The translations under genes and the position numbers were made by a program. The notes beneath the pieces are model-generated. The model saw only the letters and a program-made list of their open reading frames with translations. It searched no databases and was not told the origin of the DNA. A stretch of DNA of 64,000 nucleotides from Sphingomonas sp. MA1305 (GTDB taxonomy: Bacteria; Pseudomonadota; Alphaproteobacteria; Sphingomonadales; Sphingomonadaceae), in NCBI RefSeq assembly GCF_016107325.1, contig NZ_RCVT01000001.1, forward strand, positions 1,302,001-1,366,000, given 5' to 3'. Shown one piece after another: positions 17,263 to 24,117 of this stretch (positions are counted from its first letter, which is position 1; every line of letters starts with the position of its first letter).

Positions 17263-17538
17263 CTAGTCGCTGCTGTCGCACCAGCTGCCCGATCTGCGCA
17301 GCTGGCGGATAATGCCGTTGAAGGCGGCCGTCATCGACTGAGCGCGCCCAATCTCATGCGTGCCTAGCCAGCCCTCCCAGAATTGGAGAAGCGGCCAGCG
17401 CTCTGGACAGTGCGGCATCAGGCAACGGAGCGCGAGGCGAACCGGCTCCGGCTCGACGTCGGTCGCCCGCGTCGCAGTCATGGCCTGCCGCAGGATCTTC
17501 ACCGCGAGGTCGATCGTGATTCGCTGCTGCCGCGCCAT
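17263..17538 (-). CDS. Hypothetical phage protein
   Basis: 91 residues from the ATG at 17538 (MARQQRITIDLAVKILRQA). It has a Cys-containing centre (RLALRCLMPHCPERWPLLQFW) and a helical C-terminus ending GSWCDSSD. A longer frame to 17724 runs through the divergent neighbour and is not needed. No family is recognised. It is divergent from 17583 with a 44-bp gap and is followed leftward by the plus-strand gene ending at 17244. Confidence 0.5.
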   Translation of the reverse strand: MARQQRITIDLAVKILRQAMTATRATDVEPEPVRLALRCLMPHCPERWPLLQFWEGWLGTHEIGRAQSMTAAFNGIIRQLRRSGSWCDSSD

Positions 17539-17582
17539 TGCGCTATGGAACGCAACAGGAACAACGCTGCAAGAGATTCGCG

Positions 17583-17771
17583 ATGGCCCGCTGCCGTCTA
17601 TGCACCAGTAACGATGATGAGGCACTGATAGAGCACCTCGCCGAGAAGCTATGGGACAGCCGGATCGAGCGAATGGAAGGTCCGCTGCCGTGGGATCAAG
17701 CCGGAGCGACTTGGCAGGCGGCATTCCGCGAACTCGCTGTCGCGGCGCGACAGGCGCTAACGGACGGCTGA
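17583..17771 (+). CDS. Small hypothetical phage protein
   Basis: 62 residues from the ATG at 17583, with AAGAGA about seven bases upstream. It begins MARCRLCTSNDDEALIEHL with a single CxxC, followed by an acidic helical region and WDQAGATWQAAFRELAVAARQ. It is convergent with the DUF1996 gene. Function is unknown. Confidence 0.5.
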   Translation: MARCRLCTSNDDEALIEHLAEKLWDSRIERMEGPLPWDQAGATWQAAFRELAVAARQALTDG

Positions 17772-17840
17772 GCAGCCGCGGCAGAAACGCAGAAGGCCGA
17801 ACCTCTCGGCCCGGCCTCTCGTGCTATCGCGCGGAGAACG

Positions 17841-19097
17841 TCAGCGAGTCGGCGCATCGACCAGTCGCTGAGTGGCGAGATAGGTCAGGCCGCCACGCTT
17901 CAGCATCGTGCCATCGCCAAGCTCGCCATCCGAGCAGTTCAGCAGCTGGCCGATGCAGCGGCTCTCCCAAATGGCCCGCGTCGCCGGGTCCCAGGCTTCC
18001 ATATAGTCCGCGTGGAAGGTCGAACCGCCGGGCATGGTCATGCCGTTCATGCGGTCCGACGCGAACCACACGTCACCGTCATCGGCCGTGATCGTATAGG
18101 CCAGCTGCTGGCGCAGTTGCGGGATCAGGTAGGGATGGTCGGCCGGGCATTGAGGGTACGCCTCGCCGATGTATTTGGCCTGGGTGACGTGCGAGCGGTG
18201 GTCATCGCTGTCGAGGTCACCATTCCAGCATGCACCGAAGTTGATCGCCGACATGATCTGACCGGCGCCGCCACAGTCGGAAATCGCCTCGGCGAGTGTG
18301 GCGCGCTCGATCTGCGGCTTGCCGTCGGTGATGCAGCGATGCGTATAGGTGGCGTTCTCGGGCTGCGGTTGCCCCATCCGCTTCATGTCGTAGCCGGAGA
18401 CGATGCGCAGGCCGGTCGGCAGACCGACGCAGCCCTTCGCCGACTCCTTCAGGCACTGCGGATCACCGTCGGGCAGGCGCTTGTAGTAGATCGACATGTA
18501 GTCGGGGACGATCACCTTGCCGGCCGCATTCATCAGCGCCGGCACCCAATAGGCTGAGCGGTTCAGCTTGTTCGAGCAGGTGCTTTCACCGCTCACGCGC
18601 AGGCTGGCATAGGTCGAGGCCCAATTGCCGCCATCGTTGCCGTACCATTGGTGGAGGTGCGGCGAGCCGCCCTTGATGCCCGGATAGAGGATCGGGTCGT
18701 CATAATTCAGCTGGCCGGCGGTGCAGATGAAGCGGAAGGCGCCGACATTGTCCGGCTTGCCCGAGGGCACGGGGTTGTGCGCGCCCGGCCCGATCAGCGG
18801 CGCAGTGGCGAAGTTGCTCGCGATCGGCGTCACTGCGGCCGGCTGCGGCGTAGGCGCCGGAGACGGCACGGGCGTCGGCACGGGCGCCGGCGTGATGGCG
18901 GCGATCCGATCGCGCCGCGCCTGTTCGGCGGTAGCGGCGATTACCTTCGCCTTGCCGAAGCAATCGGCCGAGGCGGCGAGCTTTGCCGGATTGGAGGCTT
19001 CGGCCTTGCTGATCGCGGTCGTTCCGCAACCGGATACGGTCTGTGCAGCAGCAGGCGCGGCGAAGAGCGCCGCGGCCAGGATGAACCAACGGGTCAT
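17841..19097 (-). CDS. DUF1996 domain protein (secreted)
   Basis: 418 residues. Signal peptide MTRWFILAAALFAAPAAAQ precedes a short Cys-containing segment and a PTPVPSPAPTPQP linker (about residues 90-105). The rest is a DUF1996 domain with the typical GGSPHLHQWYGN, YWVPALMNAAGK and MNGMTMPGGSTFHADYMEAW. DUF1996 proteins are extracellular and often near polysaccharide-active enzymes; catalytic activity is unproven. The chosen start at 19097 begins the signal peptide. It is the last gene of the tail/lysis run, after an SGNH hydrolase. Confidence 0.8.
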   Translation of the reverse strand: MTRWFILAAALFAAPAAAQTVSGCGTTAISKAEASNPAKLAASADCFGKAKVIAATAEQARRDRIAAITPAPVPTPVPSPAPTPQPAAVTPIASNFATAPLIGPGAHNPVPSGKPDNVGAFRFICTAGQLNYDDPILYPGIKGGSPHLHQWYGNDGGNWASTYASLRVSGESTCSNKLNRSAYWVPALMNAAGKVIVPDYMSIYYKRLPDGDPQCLKESAKGCVGLPTGLRIVSGYDMKRMGQPQPENATYTHRCITDGKPQIERATLAEAISDCGGAGQIMSAINFGACWNGDLDSDDHRSHVTQAKYIGEAYPQCPADHPYLIPQLRQQLAYTITADDGDVWFASDRMNGMTMPGGSTFHADYMEAWDPATRAIWESRCIGQLLNCSDGELGDGTMLKRGGLTYLATQRLVDAPTR

Positions 19098-19161
19098 GTC
19101 ATTTCCTTGGTGAAGGGAGGATGACCGCAGCCTGACCGGCCGGGCCACCCTCGGCTGGCCA

Positions 19162-20847
19162 TCAGGCCGTGAAGCCCATCGCGAGCATCATGGTGTTGCC
19201 ATAGTCGTTGGACTTGATGTGGTAGGTGTCGCTGGCGGTGGTGGTGATCCAGTACCAGCCGTCGCCCATGTCGCGGGCGAGCGTATAGCCGTCCGGCAGC
19301 GTGAAGTCGGCGGTGCCGTTGTAATAGAGGATGACCGCCAGACCCGAGGTCGGGATAGCGATCGCCTGGCCGACTGCCTGGTCGTCGTCGCCGCGGTACT
19401 GGTAGCCGAGCGATGCCGTGCCGCCGACCGGATTGCCGGCCGCAGCGTTCGTGATCGCACCGGCGTGCATGATCGCGGCATTGAACGCCTTGTCCGGATT
19501 GCCGGTCGTGACCTTCACGTCATAGCTGCCGGCATCGAGCACCGCCGCGCCGAGCGCTACCAGGCGACCGCCGTCGCTGATCACCACCTGGGCCGCCACC
19601 CCGTTGATCTGGACGCTGAAGGGTGCCTGCCCGCCGTTCATTTCGAGCAGCAGCAGCGGACGGCCAGCCGGGAACGGCACCGCGGCATAGGTATGAGCCG
19701 TGTCGAAGTTGTGGTTCGACGTGAACGGAACCGACGACGTCGCCAGCGTCACCTGATTGCCGGCGGCCGCCTGCGTCGTCAGCGTCCAGGTGTCGGACGT
19801 CGCGCCGAACGACAGCACGACGTCGGTCGCGGTGCCGCTGGTCGCGGCCGTGGTCGCCCGAAGCCGGGCGGCGTCGCCGTTGACCATGCCGGCGACGTTG
19901 GCCGCGCTGAACGCCCCCTGCCGCGCCTGCATCGTGCCGCCGGTGACGGAGGCGGTGACGGTCACCGCCGGGCCAAGGCCCGCCACCACGACGACTTCCG
20001 AGGTGTAGGAGGTCGACGCCGCCCGGTTGTTGAGGTCGGTCAGCGAGAAGGCGCTGGGCTCGAGGGCGTTACTGCCGGCGAGGAACGCATTCACCACGGC
20101 GTAGAGCTGCGGCTTCATCGCATCATAAGCGGCCTGCTTGAGGTGGATCTGATCCGACTGGAAGTAGGTCGCGTCGGTGGTGTCGCTGAGGAACGGGTGC
20201 TGGCCATAGGGCAGGATGCCGGTCAGCCAGGAGCCGCCGATCGCCGCGCGCAGGCCCGTGTTCACGTCCTGGCGCTGCTGCTCGAAGCCGGCGGCCGCCT
20301 GCGAGGCGTTCCCGTTGGGCAGCGGCGTGACGCAGAAGACGGACGTGCCGGCGACGCCGGCTTTGATCTTCTTCGCGATGTCCTGGATGCGCTCCATCCA
20401 CAGTGCCGACGTCCAGCCGTAGGAGCCGAGCGTGTTGGCGCCGTCGTGAATGATATACATCCGCGCCTTCTGGGCGATGATGTTGGCGAGCTGCCCGTAG
20501 ACGGTGTTGCCGCCGTCGTTGAGGTTGTCGGGCGTGCCAAGGTTGCGGCCGGTCTGCGCCAGGACCGAGATGTTCCGGCCGGGATAATCCGTCTGCATCG
20601 CATAGATCGGGTTGCCGCCGTTCACCGTCTGGCTGTCGCCGACGACGGTCAGATCGCGATCGAACGTGCCCGCGGCAGGCGGAGGCGTCGGGCTTGGCGT
20701 CGGCGTACCACCGGTGCCACCCGTGCCGCCGGTGCCGCCGGTGCCGCCTCCGGCTTTCAGTGCCGCGACGTCCGCCAGCAGCTGGTTGAGAGTTTCGCGA
20801 ATATCACGGTTCGATGCCCCGTTGGGGATCGTGGTCAGCACCGTCAT
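19162..20847 (-). CDS. SGNH/GDSL-hydrolase tail protein
   Basis: 561 residues. A helical N-terminus (ASNRDIRETLNQLLADVAAL) leads into a Gly-Gly-Thr repeat and a Pro/Thr linker (about residues 35-60). The SGNH esterase domain has the Ser in LTVVGDSQTV, an Asn block in YIIHDGANTLG, and the Asp/His pair in SDQIHLKQAAYDAM. The C-terminal half is beta-rich like fibre or appendage domains. It probably deacetylates or cleaves host surface glycans during adsorption (inference). The start at 20847 overlaps the stop of the preceding 50-residue gene (ATGA). Confidence 0.75.
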   Translation of the reverse strand: MTVLTTIPNGASNRDIRETLNQLLADVAALKAGGGTGGTGGTGGTGGTPTPSPTPPPAAGTFDRDLTVVGDSQTVNGGNPIYAMQTDYPGRNISVLAQTGRNLGTPDNLNDGGNTVYGQLANIIAQKARMYIIHDGANTLGSYGWTSALWMERIQDIAKKIKAGVAGTSVFCVTPLPNGNASQAAAGFEQQRQDVNTGLRAAIGGSWLTGILPYGQHPFLSDTTDATYFQSDQIHLKQAAYDAMKPQLYAVVNAFLAGSNALEPSAFSLTDLNNRAASTSYTSEVVVVAGLGPAVTVTASVTGGTMQARQGAFSAANVAGMVNGDAARLRATTAATSGTATDVVLSFGATSDTWTLTTQAAAGNQVTLATSSVPFTSNHNFDTAHTYAAVPFPAGRPLLLLEMNGGQAPFSVQINGVAAQVVISDGGRLVALGAAVLDAGSYDVKVTTGNPDKAFNAAIMHAGAITNAAAGNPVGGTASLGYQYRGDDDQAVGQAIAIPTSGLAVILYYNGTADFTLPDGYTLARDMGDGWYWITTTASDTYHIKSNDYGNTMMLAMGFTA

Positions 20848-20996
20848 GCTGCGTCCTTCCAAGTCTGATTGTCCTGCCAGCTGCCGGCGTCGGACCAGCG
20901 GCGGGGGATGAGGATGGCGCCGGCCGCACCGAGCGCGAGGCCGACGATGGCGCGGGCGCGCTGCGCCGCGAGACTGATCGCGACTCCGATTCGCAT
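20844..20996 (-). CDS. Small phage protein, 50 residues
   Basis: It starts MRIGVAISLAAQRARAIVG with a hydrophobic stretch (VGLALGAAGAILI), then PRRWSDAGSWQDNQTWKDAA. Its ATG overlaps the stop of the spike-base gene (TGATG) and its stop overlaps the start of the SGNH gene, so it is translationally coupled on both sides, strong support for a real gene despite its length. It could be a small membrane or tail-associated protein. Confidence 0.65.
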   Translation of the reverse strand: MRIGVAISLAAQRARAIVGLALGAAGAILIPRRWSDAGSWQDNQTWKDAA

Positions 20997-21271
20997 CACT
21001 GCACCGCGATCAGATCGGCAGCCGTCGTGCCGGTGGCGAGAATGCGCCGAGGCCGGAACGGTATAAGGGCACCGGCGGGAACGTTTCGCCAGATGACACC
21101 TGCCGACTCCGGAGGGTCCCCGACCCCAATCATGGCCAGATCCCCGCCCGTCCCGACATAGATACCCTTCGGCACCTCGTTGAGGTCGTTGGCATCGTCC
21201 GGCTGGATGGATTCAGATGCTACGCCGGGGTCCCCGACCCCATTCCATTTGTCTCGGTAATTGTCCTGCAT
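20996..21271 (-). CDS. Spike base protein (RCAP_Rcc01079-like)
   Basis: 91 residues. EVPKGIYVGTGGDLAMIG, VIWRNVPAGALIPFRPRRIL and ATGTTAADLIAVQ are the hallmarks of the small beta-sandwich family described as spike base protein in gene transfer agents and prophages. It probably sits at the foot of a tail or head spike. The start at 21271 (MQDNYRDKWNGVGDPG) is 3 bp from the Rz1 stop. Confidence 0.75.
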   Translation of the reverse strand: MQDNYRDKWNGVGDPGVASESIQPDDANDLNEVPKGIYVGTGGDLAMIGVGDPPESAGVIWRNVPAGALIPFRPRRILATGTTAADLIAVQ

Positions 21272-21273
21272 GA

Positions 21274-21546
21274 TCACCTCGGCTTGGCTGGCCACGCATC
21301 GACGGCGAGGCGTCGGCGGGCGTTACAGGTGGCGAGATCAGCGAGACCGTTACGGATCGCTGCCTCGGCATCGGCGCTGTTCGCGCTACCGTCCGGCTGG
21401 CGCGGTACCGGCGTCGGCAGGCACTCGACCTTGGCCGCCTCCGGAACTGGCGGAATGGTCGGCGAAGAGGGCGGCGGAGAACTCGTCGACCCCATGCACG
21501 CGGTCAGCGCCAAGGCACTGAGCCCGGCCAGCGTCTGTCTGAGCAT
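21274..21546 (-). CDS. Outer-membrane spanin (Rz1-like lipoprotein)
   Basis: 90 residues. Signal sequence MLRQTLAGLSALALTAC ends in lipobox LTAC (Cys 17), followed by a Ser/Pro-rich stretch, the classic Rz1 composition. It overlaps the 3' part of the Rz-like gene in another frame (21386-21546), the typical nested or overlapping spanin layout. With Rz it fuses inner and outer membranes in the last step of lysis. Confidence 0.75.
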   Translation of the reverse strand: MLRQTLAGLSALALTACMGSTSSPPPSSPTIPPVPEAAKVECLPTPVPRQPDGSANSADAEAAIRNGLADLATCNARRRLAVDAWPAKPR

Positions 21547-21823
21547 ATTCCCTCACGGTGTTGGTGGAGCGCACGATGAGCGGCTCGCGCGCCTGCGCGG
21601 ATTGCGCATAGGTTTCGGCCGCGTCGGCGCGCTGCTTAGCGAAGCTGGCCTCAGCCTTCGCAACGTCGCGGTCGCCGTTCGCGCGGTCGACCTGCCGGCC
21701 GGACCGACATTCGATCAGCTGCTCGCGGTAGCTGCTGCGCAGGTGATCGAGCCGCGCGGCCCAAAGGCCGAGCAGCAGCACCGGCAGGGCCGGCCAGAAC
21801 CGGCGGAGCGCGGTCCACATCAC
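21386..21823 (-). CDS. Inner-membrane spanin (Rz-like)
   Basis: 145 residues. One N-terminal membrane helix (RRFWPALPVLLLGLWAA) is followed by a long charged coiled coil (DHLRSSYREQLIECRS, then DVAKAEASFAKQRADAAETY). The GTG at 21823 overlaps the endolysin stop (GTGA); an ATG follows at 21820. The C-terminal tail is unusually Gly/Ala-rich, as expected where it shares DNA with Rz1. Confidence 0.75.
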   Translation of the reverse strand: MMWTALRRFWPALPVLLLGLWAARLDHLRSSYREQLIECRSGRQVDRANGDRDVAKAEASFAKQRADAAETYAQSAQAREPLIVRSTNTVREYAQTDAGRAQCLGADRVHGVDEFSAALFADHSASSGGGQGRVPADAGTAPAGR

Positions 21824-22329
21824 GCCTCGTTCCGCGACAGCGGAATGCCGGCGATGGCAGTCATCTTCACCGGCCCGCCAACGATCGCCTGCTGCCCCGG
21901 CCAGCGGCGGGCAACGCAGCGGCTCTTGGCGATACGGGTGATGGAGACGGTATCGCCCTGATTGCCGCCGAGGACATGATAGGCGGTGGCATCCTCGCCG
22001 ACGTAGAAGCCGACATGACCGCCGCCCGGCCGCTCGAAGACCAGCACAGCGCCCGGCGCCAGTTGATCAGCGGCAACGGCCTGACCCCAAGCCGCCCACG
22101 ACTTGGCGCGCACGGCAATCGGCGCCGGCGGCAGGCCGACCTCATACACGCAGGTGGCGACGAACAGGCCGCACCATGGCACGCTGTCGGCATTGTAGAC
22201 CACGCCGAGCAGCTTGATGCCGAGGCGCTTCGCCCAGCCCATGATCGTCGGATTGTTGGCGAGGCCTGGCGCTTCACGCGTGCCAAGCTTCGCCCGCGCG
22301 GCCGACAGCCACGCAGGTTCCTTGTTCAT
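21820..22329 (-). CDS. Phage endolysin, CHAP/NlpC-like (TIGR02594 type)
   Basis: 169 residues, peptidoglycan hydrolase with a Cys-His papain-like fold. The nucleophile region is SVPWCGLFVATCV; the catalytic His is in GGGHVGFYVGED, with GGNQGDTVSI after it. The N-terminus (PAWLSAARAKLGTREAPG) matches the TIGR02594 family. There is no signal peptide, so release depends on a holin, consistent with the membrane proteins encoded just upstream. Confidence 0.85.
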   Translation of the reverse strand: MNKEPAWLSAARAKLGTREAPGLANNPTIMGWAKRLGIKLLGVVYNADSVPWCGLFVATCVYEVGLPPAPIAVRAKSWAAWGQAVAADQLAPGAVLVFERPGGGHVGFYVGEDATAYHVLGGNQGDTVSITRIAKSRCVARRWPGQQAIVGGPVKMTAIAGIPLSRNEA

Positions 22330-22363
22330 GATAGTCCTTTCGGGAGGTTGGATGCGCTCGCCG

Positions 22364-22774
22364 TCAGGCGGGCGGCTTGCTATCCTCAGCGCCCGGCATG
22401 CGGGCCTGGACGAAATTCAGCGCGAAGGTGATGATGCCGACGCCAAGCGCGCCGAGGCCGGTGCCGTAGATCAGCGCCAGCGCCGGGTCGGGCCGCTGCC
22501 GCATGACCGCACCGGCCGTGAACAACAGCGCCAGCGCAGTCACCGGCAGATCGAGCGTCCAGCGATGTTCCTTGCCGGCGCGAGCCGAGACGTAGAACCG
22601 GACTGCCAGGCAGGCGCACAGCCCGGCGATCATGCTGCCCGCCTCGAATGGCGAGCCGAAGAAATGCCAGACGACCGGCTGGCTGCTTGCGATCGTCGCG
22701 CCCTTGTCGGCCGCGAGCGCAGCCGCCGCGACCGGGATAAGAGCCCCCATAGTTGCTGCCCCCTTCCATATCAT
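22364..22774 (-). CDS. Putative holin
   Basis: 136 residues with about three membrane segments (MGALIPVAAAALAA, MIAGLCACLAVRFYV, TALALLFTAGAVM and YGTGLGALGVGIITFAL), directly before the endolysin, the expected position for a holin. The start at 22774 overlaps the upstream stop (ATGA). The family is not identified by sequence alone. Confidence 0.6.
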   Translation of the reverse strand: MIWKGAATMGALIPVAAAALAADKGATIASSQPVVWHFFGSPFEAGSMIAGLCACLAVRFYVSARAGKEHRWTLDLPVTALALLFTAGAVMRQRPDPALALIYGTGLGALGVGIITFALNFVQARMPGAEDSKPPA

Positions 22775-23304
22775 CGGGTCGACACCACGCCGACGGCTGC
22801 AATGAGGCTCAGCAGCGCGATGGCGGCCGGCCGGCGGAGCATGGGGAGCGAGGCCCACATGGCGATGGGAAACGGCTTGCGGCGAAGGTGTGCGACCATG
22901 CCGGGTGCGGAGAGGTAGAACATGCCGAGCCCTGCGAGACCGAAAGCGAGGGCGATGGGGTCTGCGAAGCGCTGGAGGGTGAGGAACCACCCCGTGCCAA
23001 TCGGGTCGCGTGGGTTCCAGTTCCACAGCGCGACCGCCGCAAAGAACGTCCTGACCGCGATGCCGGCTGCGAAGCAGAAGCCCGCCCGCCGCCATATCGT
23101 CACCGGGTGGTTCGGAAGGTCGCGGCCGTTGTTGCGCAGCATCGCCGCCAGCGCGTCATAGGCGAACATCGCCGCGACGATGCAGGTGAATGTCATGCCG
23201 GCGAGGTTGACGACGACCAGCCAACCATGGCCGTCGAATGAAGGCGGGGCGAGCGTCGGTGGCCCCTTCGCAACCGCCTGCGCGGCAAGGCTGGTGTTGT
23301 CCAT
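22771..23304 (-). CDS. Phage multi-span membrane protein
   Basis: 177 residues with four or five hydrophobic spans (WLVVVNLAGMTFTCIVAAM, AGFCFAAGIAVRTFFAAVAL, ALAFGLAGLGMFYL, IALLSLIAAVGVV). The ATG at 23304 has GGAG at proper spacing; an upstream GTG is less likely. It is next to the holin-like gene and may be an anti-holin or membrane accessory of the lysis cassette. Function is not established. Confidence 0.6.
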   Translation of the reverse strand: MDNTSLAAQAVAKGPPTLAPPSFDGHGWLVVVNLAGMTFTCIVAAMFAYDALAAMLRNNGRDLPNHPVTIWRRAGFCFAAGIAVRTFFAAVALWNWNPRDPIGTGWFLTLQRFADPIALAFGLAGLGMFYLSAPGMVAHLRRKPFPIAMWASLPMLRRPAAIALLSLIAAVGVVSTR

Positions 23305-23316
23305 GATAATCTCCAC

Positions 23317-23640
23317 TCAGGCGGTCGGGGGGAGGCCGAGAAACGCGGTTTCAACGTTGCGTCGGCAATGGCCGGGTTGCTCGCCGAGCAGGACGAACAG
23401 ACGGTCGATGATCGATGCGAGGATCTGCGCCCAACGCGCTCCGCGCATTTCGCCACGTCCGACGTAGCTGCTGATCGTTTCGTCGGCCGACGGGCAAGCC
23501 TCGGTTAGGCCCGCGACGAAGAACATGCCGACGACGAGCACCTGCGCCAACTGGTCGATCGAGACCAGCAGCTGGCGGGCGACGCTAAGCGACCGCCGCA
23601 GCAATGACAGCCTCCCAGTCGACTGCGGACGCTGCGACAA
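23317..23640 (-). CDS. Hypothetical phage protein
   Basis: Up to 107 residues. The core SADETISSYVGRGEMRGARWAQ, then IIDRLFVLLGEQPGHC resembles a small family found near lysis genes of proteobacterial prophages. The only available long start is TTG at 23640, which overlaps the preceding gene by 56 bp; a TTG at about 23602 is an alternative, so the start is uncertain. The central hydrophobic VLVVGMFFVAGL is not clearly a membrane span. Confidence 0.5.
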   Translation of the reverse strand: MSQRPQSTGRLSLLRRSLSVARQLLVSIDQLAQVLVVGMFFVAGLTEACPSADETISSYVGRGEMRGARWAQILASIIDRLFVLLGEQPGHCRRNVETAFLGLPPTA

Positions 23641-24109
23641 TCGCTCCTAAGGTTGCCGTTTGCGCGAGCCCGGCCTTAGCGCCCATCCGCGCCGCCTCGA
23701 TCGCCGATCCGATGCTCGTCCAGGCGTCTGCCTGCGCGACCACCTCGGCCGCCAACGCTTCGAGCGTCATGCGCCGCGCTGCGGCTTCAGCGGTGAGGAA
23801 CGGGGTCACGGCGGCCTGATCCGCCTGCCACGCCCGCGCCTCGGTCTCCTTGCGCTGATAGGTCATGGCCTGTCCCGAACCGGGCGTCAGGAAGCGTTGA
23901 CGCAGCTGCTCGGCAGCAACATCGATCTGGGTTGCCACCCACGAGCGGATCACGACGAGATCGAGCTCCGGGCCCAGCAAGGCAGCAGCTGGCACAAGCA
24001 CTAGGCCGAGGCCAGGCGGTATCGACTGAAGCGCTGCAGAGCCGATCGGCCCCGATCCGCGCACTCGGTCTGCACCGGTGGCGAGGTCGTAGAGTACCCA
24101 ATATTCCAT
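23585..24109 (-). CDS. Tail-fibre-associated hypothetical protein
   Basis: 174 residues following the tail-tip gene by 8 bp. The beginning (MEYWVLYDLATGADRVRGSG) looks like the small beta module found after tail-tip genes. The rest is helical (RQRFLTPGSGQAMTYQRK, Ala-rich to the end). This resembles proteins encoded after fibres that contribute to fibre assembly. Assignment is by position and general appearance. Confidence 0.55.
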   Translation of the reverse strand: MEYWVLYDLATGADRVRGSGPIGSAALQSIPPGLGLVLVPAAALLGPELDLVVIRSWVATQIDVAAEQLRQRFLTPGSGQAMTYQRKETEARAWQADQAAVTPFLTAEAAARRMTLEALAAEVVAQADAWTSIGSAIEAARMGAKAGLAQTATLGAIVAASAVDWEAVIAAAVA

Positions 24110-24117
24110 GTGATGCC

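Noticed and set aside
19219..20868. 549-codon plus-strand frame opposite the SGNH gene.
   Set aside because: Arg/Gly/Ala-rich antisense shadow of a high-GC gene; the opposite strand has a clear SGNH protein.
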